Source of the DNA: Meghimatium bilineatum
Taxonomy: Eukaryota > Mollusca > Gastropoda > Stylommatophora > Philomycidae
NCBI GenBank assembly: GCA_034231615.1
Contig: CM067309.1
Span: 41,908,181 to 41,972,180, forward strand
Reading direction: 5' to 3'
Length of the DNA: 64,000 nucleotides
The notes beneath the pieces are model-generated. The model was given only the letters and a program-made list of their open reading frames with translations. It was not told where the DNA came from and did not search any database. Each line of letters starts with the position of its first letter. Positions within the stretch are counted from its first letter, which is position 1. Position numbers and translations under genes: made by a program. Below are positions 10,298 through 21,435 of this stretch, in pieces.

Positions 10298-10471
10298 CAT
10301 TGGAATCCCATTATAACAGCTTGGTCCGAACCATCAAAATATGTATGTAATAACAGAAATTCGCTATATACAGTACAACCAATATAGATGAAACATAATT
10401 GGGGATTTTTAAAAGTATTGTTATATAGGGAAATATGTTATAAAAGAATGCGTTATAGAAGGATTCCACTG
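10298..10471 (-). mobile_element. 174-bp MITE with TA target sites, copy 1
   Basis: The inverted ends CATTGGAATCCCATTATAAC and (inverted right end) CAGTGGAATCCTTCTATAAC pair, with TA on each side (10296-97, 10472-73). A second copy of exactly the same length lies in the opposite orientation at 23931-24104. TA duplication and a CAGTGGAACCCC-type end are typical of nonautonomous Tc1/mariner elements. Confidence 0.85.
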
Positions 10472-10494
10472 TATCAGCCAAGATGTAGACTATA

Positions 10495-10558
10495 AAATAA
10501 CGCATTCCTCTCTCCGGACTACACCCTGCTAATCTTCAGGAGCTTGAGAACGAATAAA
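10495..10558 (+). mobile_element. SINE-A, 3' end only
   Basis: ACGCATTCCTCTCTCCGGAC, CTACACCCTG and GAGCTTGAGAACGAAT match the SINE-A 3' quarter. It directly follows the MITE at 10298-10471, so the MITE may have inserted into this SINE and displaced its head. Confidence 0.6.
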
Positions 10559-10764
10559 GAAGTTAGTGTATAACAGGTTCAGTGAAATCTGACGGATAGT
10601 TGTGAAAGGAAAATTGTAAAAACTTAATGTTATTTTAAGTACATTTGTAACAAGTAACAATTAGCTTAATTGTTTGTGTATTTACTAAAATCACTCCGCC
10701 CATACCCATTTACGTTGACTCTTTCTCAGCAAAGTAAATGTCAAAGTTTACTCCTGCTAACTTC

Positions 10765-10769
<5 letters not shown>

Positions 10770-10806
<37 letters not shown>
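10770..10806. repeat. (TC)n microsatellite
   Basis: An unbroken CTCTCT run of about 36 bp. Confidence 0.97.
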
Positions 10807-10808
<2 letters not shown>

Positions 10809-11283
10809 TTTGACATTACGTCTGTGAAAATGGGCCAGTTCTATTTGTGCCAAATGCACTGTAGCATTCTCTACACCCCACATTTATGCATGAATGTTTT
10901 CAGTTCAGTTATGTGGCCGAAAAGTACAGTGTAAGTCTCAAACAGTCAAAGTGCTAAGTTTAATTTTCGTCACTGGCAACTGTGTATACGTACCTTGTAA
11001 ACAGCAATGGCAACCTACAATATGTATTTATATTGCCTAGAAAATCATTGTCTAAAACGATCAATATAGTAAATGTTTCCCCGTTATGCTCTTCAGGGAA
11101 GTGATACAAGCAGCTGTATGATAAAGGTCTCATGCACTTGCTGTCGCCACGTCGTGTACAGGGTGGTATGTTCAATTTACCCTCCGATAGAAAGAACAAC
11201 CACAATTTTCTTACTGGAAGTTAAGCCCTGGACCTCACAGATATGAAACCAATGCTCTAACTTCTCGGACATTCCTTAGACTT
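10807..11283. other. No gene; one weak tRNA-like patch
   Basis: On the minus strand near 11215-11270, GTCCGAGAAGTTAGAGCATT and GGTCCAGGGC loosely recall tRNA A and B boxes. Otherwise no feature seen. Confidence 0.3.
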
Positions 11284-11444
11284 ATCCTCCTAGCAATATT
11301 TCACAAAACTAATCCTCCTAGCAATATTTCACAAAACTAATCCTCCTAGCAATATTTCACAAAACTAATCCTCCTAGCAATATTTCACAAAACTAATCCT
11401 CCTAGCAATATTTCACAAAACTAATCCTCCTAGCAATATTTCAA
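11284..11444. repeat. 28-bp minisatellite, about 6 copies
   Basis: Unit TAATCCTCCTAGCAATATTT + CACAAAAC; copies nearly identical. Confidence 0.96.
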
Positions 11445-12552
11445 AAAAAGGTCATCACATTTGTCATCCACACGACAATATGAGACACGACAATCACGAA
11501 TGAGATTTTTCATAGGAAAACCCTCCTCCTCATTGAGGAGAAAATATCTACGGCGCTACTTTCATTCATTTCTCATTAAGCTTGGATAATGACGCGGGTA
11601 AGGAGGCAGATAATGACGCGAATAATGACTCCGATAATGAGGCGGATAGTGACACCATTTGTTTCGATTTGTACAATAAAGTTTGCCCTGCAAAGGCAAC
11701 TTTCGATTATTACCTGTGAAATTGTAGACATTTGCTCCAGAGCACTTTTTAAGTCGCATGACAGGAGCACCACATGCCGTTAGGAGAGCACCTTATGTCA
11801 TTATGCGAGCACCATATGGCTCTATGAATGGTGCTCGCTAACACTAGGTTTAGAACTCCAGATCTACATTCCACCTTGAGATAGCAACAATGAAACAGGA
11901 AAATCTCCAGGGAGAAAGAAGACTGCGCAGCCGGTGGCATTACACCAAGCCCGTAGATATTTTCACACCTAGAGGAGGTTGGGGGGGGGGAAGTAATTAC
12001 AACATTAAAAAACAGGAATTCATGTGTTTTCTTTTACGACATTTATTGTATAAAGAATTTGATGACCTTTGCGGGATAAAATATCTGAAGGGGGGGGGGG
12101 GGTGGGGGCTTTTTACCACATTTTTGGCCACGTTTATAGTATGAAAAGTTGTGTTCCGATTTGCATAGGGCAATGAAAGGGCGGTTTGAATATCCCAACC
12201 ACCCTCTTATTTACGAGACTGCCGTCCACCATTTCATGATATAAACCTGTGAATACCACCGACTTGGTGAATACTTGTTGGAATTGTGATGAAAGAGGTT
12301 GAGGGTTCGATTCCGCATAGAAAAGGTTTGTTTACAAGTATATATTTTCATTTCGGCGATCACTTGGGGGGGGGGGTGAGAGAGAGTATCTTGGATCTAC
12401 AGAGTTACGTGGTTCCTTGAGAAGCGGGGTATATATGTGGAAACTTGTGTACATTCAAGTCAGTCCTCTAAGACTTGAGGCGTTTTGTCTTTTAAAATAG
12501 TCATTGGTTACCGTTGTGTTTTTGGTCCTGAAAGAGAAGCCAAAAATATTAG
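11445..12552. other. Gene-free stretch with short repeats and three poly-G tracts
   Basis: Short GATAATGACGC-like repeats lie at 11585-11650 and GAGCACCATATG-like repeats at 11766-11835. G tracts lie near 11982, 12090 and 12367. GGTTGAGGGTTCGATTCCGC at 12298 fits a tRNA box B (GGTTCGATTCC), perhaps from an old SINE. Confidence 0.5.
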
Positions 12553-12955
12553 CAGTTACCTGTAATGTATGTGATAAGAGACGACTAAGAAGAACTGGGA
12601 TAAGGTTGGCTGCTGAATATCATACAAGAACAAAGTGCCCCATTAGCCATGCTGAAGTCGAATGTATCCGAGACTTCTTCTTCTTCTTCTTCAGCGTTCA
12701 CTCTCAAACTCCCGCTGGATCTCTCTATCAGCAGGATCGTTGTCTTACCCGATTTTCAGCAGGATGTAATTCAGAGAATGGAAATACATTGTGCCGCAGT
12801 TTTATTTCCGCCACTGGCCCGACACATACGTCATGGCAGATATAAGAAACAATGGTGCATATATCACAGCTAAGCTGTAAACCCTGATATAACGCATTTT
12901 CTTCTCCGGACTACACCCTGAGAATACGCAGGAGTTTGAGAACGAACTCAAAAGA
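12553..12955 (+). mobile_element. SINE-A interrupted by SINE-B
   Basis: The SINE-A head (ATAAGAGACGACTAAGAAG) runs to about 12671, and its body resumes after 12838 (ATATATCACAGCTAAGCTGT, TTCTCCGGACTACACCCTGA, GAGTTTGAGAACGAAC). The 167 bases between are a SINE-B in the opposite orientation. This gives relative age: SINE-B moved after this SINE-A copy was in place. Confidence 0.8.
12672..12838 (-). mobile_element. SINE-B nested in SINE-A
   Basis: Minus-strand reading starts near the ACGTATGTGTCGGGCCAGTG end. It runs through GGAAATAAAACTGCGGCACA and ATCCAGCGGGAGTTTGAGAG to a GAAGAAGAAG tail, matching copies at 29.48 and 39.25 kb. Confidence 0.8.
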
Positions 12956-13227
12956 ACATGAAAAATGTATTGGGGATTTGTTAAAACTAGAACCTGTGCT
13001 CGTAAAAGATAATGCCAATAAAATATCAAATTGCTGCAGAAAATAAAACACAACAGACATCGAGTGGTAACATGAATAATAATGTAGTATTCTCTCGAGG
13101 ATGCTACTGTATATAACAACAACAACAACTGCAACGAGCTTCCTGTAAGGTATTAGTAGGGGTTACTTTTCTGGTGCCAGGAATAATTATTTGTCTTATT
13201 TGTTTACTGAATCATTCTTTGTCTCTT
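12956..13227. other. No recognised feature
   Basis: Only an ACAACAACAACAACTGC short run near 13115-13130. Confidence 0.45.
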
Positions 13228-13607
13228 TACAGGAGGTAAACATAAACATTCAGGGAGAGAAACTACAACATAAACATACAGGGAGAGACACTACAACATA
13301 AACATACAGGGAGAGACACTACAACATAAACATACAGGGAGAGACACTACAACATAAACATACAGGGAGAGAAACTACAACATAAACATACATGGAGAGA
13401 AACTACAACATAAACATACATGGAGAGAAACTACAACATAAACATACATGGAGAGAAACTACAACATAAACATACATGGAGAGAAACTACAACATAAACA
13501 TACATGGAGAGAAACTACAACATAAACATACAGGGAGAGAAACTACAACATAAACATACATGGAGAGAAACTACAACATAAACATACATGGAGAGAAACT
13601 ACAACAA
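13228..13607. repeat. 28-bp minisatellite, about 13 copies
   Basis: Unit AAACATACAGGGAGAGACAC + TACAACAT. CAGGG and CATGG subtypes form blocks (5' copies CAGGG, 3' copies mostly CATGG). It ends a few bases before LINE family 1 begins. Confidence 0.97.
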
Positions 13608-13609
13608 GT

Positions 13610-14205
13610 AGAACATTATCAATATCTTGTACACATAGTCACAAATGAAGGCAGATGTGAAACAAGTTAAAAGGAGAATAGGAATGGCTAAAAGTACCTT
13701 CAATGACATGAGGAAAATAGCAACATCTAAACAAATTACAAACAAGCTAAAAATGAGAATTATAAAATGCTATATCTAATCTATATTAATGTATGGCTCA
13801 GAAACATGGACACTAAATAAACAATTAGAAGACAAAATTAATGCCTTTGAGATGTGGGTATATAGAAGAATAGGGAGAACATCATGGAAAGAGAAGAAAA
13901 CAAATAAAGAGGTGCTAAAGACACTTAATATGAAGAAAGAATTACTAAGAGAAATAAAGATCAGGCAAATAAAATACTTTGGACACATTAAAAGACATGA
14001 AACCCTATTGAAGACCTTACTTGAGGGTAAAGCCGAAGGGACGCGAGCAAGAGGTAGGCAGAGATACAAGTGGGAGAGTAACATTACACGATGGACAGGT
14101 TACAGTCTAGCAGAGTGCACCACCACGACAAGAGACAGGAGATGTCGGAGATACGTTGCAGCCAATCTTCGTTGCGGAGACGGCACTTAATGATAATGTT
14201 GATCT
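13610..14205 (+). pseudogene. LINE family 1: C-terminal part of reverse transcriptase, 3' end
   Basis: From 13789 a 133-codon frame reads MYGSETWTLNKQLEDKINAF, VYRRIGRTSWKEKKTNKEVL, IKYFGHIKRHETLL and RARGRQRYKWESNITRWTGY. YGSETWTL, the W-K-E helix, FGHIKRH and the RGRQR tail are the usual C-terminus of RTE-type non-LTR reverse transcriptases. The preceding 180 bp carry the upstream part (VEHYQYLVHIVTNEGRCE) in another frame, so at least one frameshift separates them. The catalytic domain is absent (5' truncation). The element ends GTTGCGGAGACGGCACTTAA, an end shared by five other copies. Clade assignment within RTE-like LINEs is uncertain. Confidence 0.85.
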
Positions 14206-14316
14206 TTGTCTCTTAGTTTGTCGTGATGTCATCAGCTAAGCTTGATCTCCTAGTTTGTCGTGATGTCATCAGCTAAGCTTGATCTCCTAGTTTGTCGTGA
14301 TGCCATCAGCTAAGGG
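14199..14316. repeat. 37-bp repeat, 3 copies, at the LINE 3' end
   Basis: Unit TAGTTTGTCGTGATGTCATC + AGCTAAGCTTGATCTCC starts directly after the LINE family 1 terminus. Confidence 0.9.
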
Positions 14317-15130
14317 TGTACTGCTGGAATATATACTTCAGCTGTGACAAAATAAACCCTGGTAGGAAACGATAACGTATCTATAAACAAATATTTCAGA
14401 GAATATCCGATAAAGAGGAGAGGGCTTCGGTAACATAAATAGAAAGTGATAACAGAAAAGGTAAAAATTGATATTTGTTGCTTCCTTCACATGAAAGTTC
14501 AAAACAGTTCAATTTAAAATTCTATAGTAATAATAATTTGTGTACTTTCAACAATCAAGCAACTAATCTCCTGATAACAGAAAAATGTGCACTTTGTATT
14601 TCCTGATCTTATTTTCATTTCATTTCACCGTTTCCCTACAGTGCAAGTCCCACTGGACACCCACTCCGCCACAAGCCCCTGTGGTTCAACAAACACATGA
14701 TGTATTTGAGTGCAGCTTGGAAAGCGAGACCCGATTCGCTCAGTAGTGGGAGGGAGCGCTGAAGGATTAGAGATGGTTGTAGGGATAATGTAAACGTTTC
14801 CAAAGTTCATTGCTTGTATTTTGTGTGAATTGTGAAGGAATATCATAATATATGTTTGTTGTATGATTCGAGGATAGTTTTATCCGTTAATGGTTACGTG
14901 TATGTACATATGTGTAATTATACTACACACAATATGGAGCACAGAGAAATAGTGTGTAATTGTGAAAGGTTACGGGTACTTGTCTTCTGCACTAGCACAC
15001 TTGCGTGTGTACTATGCGATCATTCTTATGTGTAGTTTGGGTCAATAAACTAGAGGAGGGTAGACAAGTGTGTCATCGCGACGCGTGTGTTGTGAATTGT
15101 GATAAAGTTACGTTATCCTGAATAATTTAG
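14317..15130. other. No recognised feature
   Basis: No array or retroposon piece found. Short open frames here show no family resemblance. Confidence 0.45.
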
Positions 15131-15134
15131 GTGA

Positions 15135-16107
15135 GCCTAAGGCGCGAAGTTGGTATGCGTGTCTGTTGTATGTGTGCCTGGTGTATGTGTGTCTGTTGTA
15201 TGTGTGTCTGTTGTATGTGTGTCTGTTGTATGTGTGTTTGTTCTATGTGTGTTTGTTGTATGCGTGCCTGTTGTATGTGTGTCTGTTGTATGTGTGTCTG
15301 TTGTATGTGTGCCTGGTGTATGTGTGTCTGTTGTATGTGTGTCTGTTGTATGTGTGTCTGTTGTATGTGTGTCTGTTGTATGTGTGTCTGTTGTATGTGT
15401 GTCTGTTGTATGTGTGTTTGTTGTATGTGTGTTTGTTGTATGTGTGTCTGTTGTATGTGTGACTGTTGTATGTGTGACTGTTGTATGTGTGACTGTTGTA
15501 TGTGTGACTGTTGTATGTGTGACTGTTGTATGTGTGACTGTTGTATGTGTGTCTGTTGTATGTGTGTCTGTTGTATGTGTGTCTGTTGTATGTGTGACTG
15601 TTGTATGTGTGACTGTTGTATGTGTGACTGTTGTATGTGTGTTTGTTGTATGTGTGTCTGTTGTATGTGTGACTGTTGTATGTGTGACTGTTGTATGTGT
15701 GTTTGTTGTATGTGTGTCTGTTGTATGTGTGTTTGTTGTATGTGTGTTTGTTGTATGTGTGACTGTTGTATGTGTGTTTGTTGTATGTGTGACTGTTGTA
15801 TGCGTGCCTGTTGTATGTGTGACTGTTGTATGTGTGTTTGTTGTATGTGTGTTTGTTGTATGTGTGACTGTTGTATGTGTGTTTGTTGTATGTGTGTTTG
15901 TTCTATGTGTGTTTGTTGTATGCGTGCCTGTTGTATGTGTGACTGTTGTATGTGTGACTGTTGTATGTGTGTTTGTTGTATGTGTGTCTGTTGTATGTGT
16001 GTTTGTTGTATGTGTGTCTGTTGTATGTGTGTTTGTTCTATGTGTGTTTGTTGTATGCGTGCCTGTTGTATGTGTGACTGTTGTATGTGTGTATGTTGGA
16101 CTACGTG
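15135..16107. repeat. 15-bp minisatellite, about 64 copies
   Basis: Unit TTGTATGTGTGTCTG with variants GACTG, GTTTG, GCCTG and TTCTATG. The period is five codons and no unit variant creates a stop, so several frames on both strands stay open for over 300 codons. One frame gives CCMCV repeats and the opposite strand THTTNTHTTD. Blocks of the GACTG subtype show local unit spreading. Confidence 0.97.
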
Positions 16108-17032
16108 ACTTAGTATGTTGATGTATGCACAATCTTGGATTTCTGATATGATTATATGTTAATTTTTAATCACTGTGAAAGAATGTTACTGCAGACACGT
16201 AGGTGCACATTACTGTCCTGCACATGTCCAAATGTATGGATACATAGCAGTCATATTGTATTTTATAGTTTATAGTTTATTTCTGGAGAATGTGTATAAG
16301 TAGGTACGTATATAGTTAATAATATAAGAAAAAGACAATCTTCATTTAATGGCTACTTCATGAGATATGAGGTTTGGAGAAGACAGTCATAGCAGGCAAG
16401 AGTGAAGGCAACAGAGACAGAGGGCGAGAACGTGAGAAAATATTAGTTTGACAACTTGGAGCACCAGGGAAACAAACACGATCTTGATACATAATACTGG
16501 AGACAGAAGGCTGTGGAGAGCCATGATCGCCTACACCAGCTGGCATGGCACCTGATGATGATGACTCATATAGTTGCATTCTTCACATTAACTATGTATT
16601 CACTTCACAACTTATTGATTTTAATGATTTCTTAATCAGTTGAATTGTTTGAAGTCATAGATTTAATTTTCACTTTACAATTTCCCTTTTGTCGTGTCAC
16701 GTTTCTGCTTCATTAGCACCCACCTGTTGCAGTGTTACCACATATGATTCTTTATAGTCAAAATATTGTCAAAAATAGCCAAATTCCTAAATTATGAACA
16801 TGAGCTTGTAAATATGAAACAATTTTGAATTCAGTGAAATGCATTTAATAGCTATATAATTTAATTCTATATTTATCTTGATTTTTCACTATTTGATGTT
16901 AACACTACCAGCTTAAGTACTTTCTCTGCGGTGAGTGACAGAAGGGCATCTATTCTCAAGGTAACCAAAGGATTAACCTACTGGAATATTATCCTTAGAA
17001 ATTTCCAATGGATTAATCTATTGCTAATGCTA
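16108..17032. other. No recognised feature
   Basis: AT-rich. A TTTATAGTTTATAGTTTATT run lies near 16262; nothing else recognised. Confidence 0.45.
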
Positions 17033-17320
17033 CCAACATTTATTTTCTTGTTGCAACATACGGCTGTGAAACATGGACACTAAGTCAACGGCAGAGAAGA
17101 TCAACGCCTTCGAAATGAAATGTTACAGAAAGATACGTAGAATATCATGGAAGGAAAAAAGAGAAACTCAGATATTATAAACACATTGAAGATTCCAGAG
17201 TGTTGGTTACTAAACACAATAACAAAAATAAAACTACGCCTGTTTGGTCATATAAAGAGACACAACTGTTTAGAAAGACACATAATGGAGCCCATCTCCA
17301 CTTCAAGAAACTGGTCTCGA
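17033..17320 (+). pseudogene. LINE fragment: C-terminal RT region
   Basis: Around 17056-17170 the frames read ATYGCETWTL, then KINAFEMKCYRKIRRISWKE. Around 17225-17265 they read LRLFGHIKRHNCLERHIMEP. These are the YGCETWTL, helix and FGHIKRH landmarks of RTE-like LINE RTs in order, but split over several frames, so the copy is dead. It is distinct in sequence from family 1. Confidence 0.7.
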
Positions 17321-17465
17321 TTAGGAAGCCACAGTTGTCACGGCAGTGTATATCTAAGTGCATAAATTTGTTTTCATCCACACAATCACTGATCAATTCT
17401 TCCATATTTTTAGTGTCAGTAGAGGGATTTATTATTGGGGTTCTACATATATTTCTACATCAGAA

Positions 17466-17597
17466 GTGTTAGGGTCTACCTCACACTTGTTAGGTTAGGG
17501 TCTATCTCAGAATTGTTAGGGTTAGGGTCTATCTCATAAGGGTTAGGGTCCACCTCAGAAGAAGTGTTAGGGTTAGGGTCTACCTCTGAAGTGATTC
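17466..17597. repeat. Imperfect repeat of about 30 bp with GTTAGGGTTAGGG
   Basis: GTTAGGGTCTACCTCAGAA recurs about five times at 24-38 bp spacing, with two GTTAGGGTTAGGG phrases (two telomere-type hexamers each). Confidence 0.85.
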
Positions 17598-18205
17598 TCC
17601 CTCAGAGCTTGTGCCTCAAAGAAAGTTCATAAAACATTGCCTAATTGTGAAAGCTGCGATTGTTGATTTTGCGCATGTTTCACGTGTACACAGGTGATGT
17701 CAACTAAGCACAAAGAAATCTATCAATATTCATATCAATCTTCAGTGTTAACGTTCATGATTTCGTGAAAGACAGTCCTGTAGATAAAGAAGGTGAGTGG
17801 GGGTTCAGAGCGCTTAACCCCACTTCGTTAGGAAATCGGAATATGCCTTTTAGTACTAGGAACTTGGTCAGAAGGTGGATACACGTACACCCCCCCCCCC
17901 TTAACCGATTTTTTAAAGAAGGTCATACAATATATCATTTTAATATGATCACACACGAATACGTTTTAAAACATAGATATCCTTCCACCCCCGCCTTGAG
18001 CAGAACATGTCTACGGTCCTGATATACGGTAATATGTATCAGGGCCGAAGCTGTGGCCGTGATACAACGAAGGTGTAGGTAGGAGAGATTATTTCCTAAC
18101 AATCTTTTATCCTTATTTCCTAGTGATAAATGGATATTATGTCTTGTGTAACTAATTCCTTAAGGATGGTAGCATTGAACACCTATGTCTATGTCATCCC
18201 TCGTA
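17598..18205. other. No recognised feature
   Basis: A C tract lies near 17890. No coding frame supported. Confidence 0.45.
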
Positions 18206-18207
18206 CC

Positions 18208-18592
18208 AGTATTTACTATGTCCTTCCTTGTACCAGTACTTACTATGTCCTTCCTTGTACCAGTACACACTATGTCCTCCCTTGTACCAGTACACACTAT
18301 GTCCTCCGTTGTACCAGTACACACTATGTCCTTCCTTGTACCAGTACACACTATGTCCTCCCTTGTACCAGTACACACTATGTCCTCCCTTGTACCAGTA
18401 CACACTATGTCCTCCCTTGTACCAGTACACACTATGTCCTCCCTTGTACCAGTACACACTATGTCCTTCCTTGTACCAGTACACAATATGTCCTCCCTTG
18501 TACCAGTACTTACTATGTCCTTCCGTGTACCAGGACATACTGTGTCCTCCCATGTACCAGTACTTACTATGTGCTTCCTTGTACCAGTATTT
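18208..18592. repeat. 27-bp minisatellite, about 14 copies
   Basis: Unit TACCAGTACACACTATGTCC + TCCCTTG. Nine-codon period, so frames on both strands stay open (CTSTHYVLP on plus). The terminal copies (TACTTACTATGTCC) are diverged and the central ones nearly identical, the usual shape of arrays homogenised from the middle. Confidence 0.97.
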
Positions 18593-19381
18593 ACACTCCC
18601 CCCCCCCCATACACACTTATTTTTCTCCTAACATAAATACATATTGTCTGTGAGATAAGAAAACGTACATGAGTTCGAGGGTTGGTTATGTTACTTAACT
18701 AAGTACGACCTGTGCATTGATCAGAAAAGAAATGAGCCGTGTAACAGAACAGCCACCTGCTCACAGGTAAATGCATTATTTCATCATCCTCATATATGCA
18801 ACTAATGTTGTATTTGAGGCGCCATTAATATATCGAATCGTACCCCCCCCCCCCACAGTACAGTGTTTCCACTTACTCACATGAGTTGAGTGTTGCCACG
18901 CCGACACAAACACACACATATATATGTACACATATACACAATAACACATAAGCTGCAGATGTCAAGGTGAGCACATTGCACGCGACCCATTCATACACGT
19001 CAATACAGCACTTTTGTGACCCCCTACTACTCATTACTGTACCATCGCCCGCATGTTACGTATTTGTATGCTGTATGCGTCATTCTATACTGTGCAACAG
19101 CTGTTTACTCTGTTGATTATGTTGTGTATGTTTGTACGTTAATACGACCATCGTAGAATATTCGGTCAACAGGTAATTTTTTTCTGCTATACTTAAAGAT
19201 TATGAACCACAAACATTTAACACTAGTACGTGGCATTAGGTCTCAGTACTACAAGGACCAATCAGGGATACATGTAAACATAAATAACTCATGCAGAAAT
19301 AAGATGCAGTTTGATATATAACATGGGATAATAGATAATATAAATATGATTCATCAAAGGTTAGGGTTAATATTCAGAGGA
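18593..19381. other. No gene; two poly-C tracts
   Basis: C tracts lie near 18598 and 18843. An ACACACATATATATGTACACATATACACA run lies near 18910-18940. Confidence 0.45.
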
Positions 19382-19450
19382 CATGAGACGGGATTTGAAC
19401 CACGTCCATTAATCTAGCACCTATTAATCCGAAGTAACTTAGTCATCAGA
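19382..19450 (-). mobile_element. tRNA-like patch, possible SINE head
   Basis: The minus strand holds GTGGTTCAAATCCCGTCTC, matching a tRNA box B (GGTTCAAATCC). The upstream region has no good box A and no cloverleaf, so it is not a tRNA gene. Confidence 0.3.
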
Positions 19451-19917
19451 TTTTCCGAATTAGAGAACACCTTGTTGTACTGAGGTCTGATGTCAAGTAC
19501 TAGCGTTGAATGTGTGTGGTCCTCGAGGAATTCACATAAAAGTGGAGTGTCTGTGTCGATCGACCGGTCCAAATGTATCGTAGCTTGAGAATGGAACGGT
19601 GGTAGAGTTGACAAACATTGCCCCATGTTTTAGTAATTCGGTTTTTTCGATTAGGAAAACGTTTTGACTCAATTTACGAGGTCAATAGGCGCCAGCTGAA
19701 CGGGGTTAGTTCAAATACCGTCTACTGTCTTCTGATTAATACTAAAAATTATCTCACCAAGAGTCATCGAACATTGTAGCACTAAAAACTAATCAACATC
19801 TCAACAAGAGTCATCGAACGATGTAGCACTAGACAGTATTCTTAAAGACACAGACACAATTGATGTCTCTGTTTACAACATCGAAGTATATATTGCATAA
19901 AGAGTTGTGTTGTATTT
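19451..19917. other. No gene; one duplicated phrase
   Basis: CAAGAGTCATCGAACATTGT (19758) recurs as CAAGAGTCATCGAACGATGT (19804), a two-copy repeat of about 46 bp. Nothing else seen. Confidence 0.5.
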
Positions 19918-20128
19918 TCAAATGTTTCCCATCATATGTTTCCCATTAAACGTTTCCCATTAAATGTTTCTCATCTAATGTTCTCCATCAAATGTTTTTC
20001 ATCCCATGTTTCCCATTATATTTTTTCTATGAAATGATTCCCATCACACTATATACAGTTATGTCCCAAACGCTACCTGGCTATCAAATGTTTCCCAGTG
20101 TATGTTTACCATTAAATGTTTACCATAG
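19918..20128. repeat. Imperfect 13-14 bp repeat, ATGTTTCCCATTAA type
   Basis: About 12 diverged copies in two blocks (19918-20046 and 20085-20128). Confidence 0.75.
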
Positions 20129-20940
20129 AAAACATTTTTATATCTCAGCAAAAAGTAACAAACACCTCATCACTGTTTCTGCCCAATTTACCCCCTCCCC
20201 CCACCCTCCCTCCGTCAACAAATTGTCAATATTCAGATATCTACATCCTACTTCAAATGTACGCAAAAATTCACAACCCCCCTTCCCAAAAAAAAAATGT
20301 TAAAAAAAATAAAAGTGCGTGTATCAATTCTCATATTGCATGCTCTGTGTGTGATATGAAATTTGTACGTTTTGCCACATCTTTCAAATAATGTCCGACA
20401 AAAGAGTGAGCTCGAGGCTTCATATAACCCCTCCTCACTCTAATCGAAACCCCAAAGTCATTTTTAGTGGTCATTACATGTCCGAACTGTCCACGGGCAT
20501 TTACTGCTGAAATAGGGATTGTTACCATCTACGAATTGTTAGGCATGCATATCAGTGTAATTGAATTTTCATCAAAAGTGGATATAATAAATGGTCAAGA
20601 TCCCTTGTGATGGACGATCACCTACATGTGCCTATTATCATTATGTGGCCGACCCATTTCAGTCTCAGTGTTTCAATATAAGGTCTATTTGTCACAGACG
20701 TTGTTCCAATATCTCTGCATCCCACACATGATCTCTTCACGTCGTCTTTCTTGCTGTAGTTACACATCTAATTTCTAACATGTAGTCAGCTTTCTCTCTT
20801 GTTATTTAGTTAGTGTCCATGTTTGACATTGATAACACAATATTGTTATGAAGATTTCATTCATCATTTGCCTTTTCCTTTCCACACGGTTAGATGTGTT
20901 TTTCCAGATTGGTATAAGTTCAGAATTTACTACTTTTATT
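20129..20940. other. No recognised feature
   Basis: C-rich patch near 20195-20215 and an A-rich patch near 20285-20315. No coding frame supported. Confidence 0.45.
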
Positions 20941-21080
20941 ACACTCTTTTATTCAAGTCATACTATTATAACGATTACTAATACAAATGTTACTATTACT
21001 ATAATTTTAAAAATAAGTGCTACCGTTACTTCAAATACTAATAAAAGTTTCTACTATTACTACAATTACTAATATAAATC
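20941..21080. repeat. Diverged (TACTATTAC)-like repeat
   Basis: ACTATTACTA and ACTAATA phrases recur in a decayed form of the array at 21436-21862, on the 5' side of the LINE piece that lies between. Confidence 0.6.
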
Positions 21081-21194
21081 AACACACCTATAAGGAAATT
21101 CTGGGCACAACACTCCTGTAGTTTGCTATTGCTTTCAGAAGGGGTATCCTATTATATATAACCATATGTCACCACATACGTTCTCTTCTAATTC

Positions 21195-21431
21195 TTGCAC
21201 AGGACGGGTTTTCTCGGCCATGTGAAGAGACACGATATCAGGGAAAGAGTGTTCATGGAGGGGCCGCTAGAAGGCAGTAAAGGCACAGGCCCACCAAGAC
21301 GACGTTGGACAAGAGGTTTTCAGGAATGCATGCAAATGTCACTAGAAGAAGCGAGAGAACTTGACAGAGACGGCGGGGATTTCAGGAGAGTCATAAGGAA
21401 GACTACGTTTTGGAAAGAATTGTGTCACATG
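21195..21431 (+). pseudogene. LINE fragment: C-terminal tail of reverse transcriptase
   Basis: One frame reads TGFLGHVKRHDIRERVFMEG, then TGPPRRRWTRGFQECM and SLEEARELDRDGGDFRRVIR. The order GHVxRH - basic RRRW - MSLEEA - DRDxxRRVI is the standard C-terminus of RTE-like LINE RTs. All upstream parts are missing. The frame runs without a stop into the adjacent 30-bp array. Confidence 0.75.
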
Positions 21432-21435
21432 AAAA

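Noticed and set aside
15131-16132. Three 320-330 codon frames on both strands
   Set aside because: By-product of a stop-free 15-bp unit; overlapping frames on both strands cannot all be genes.
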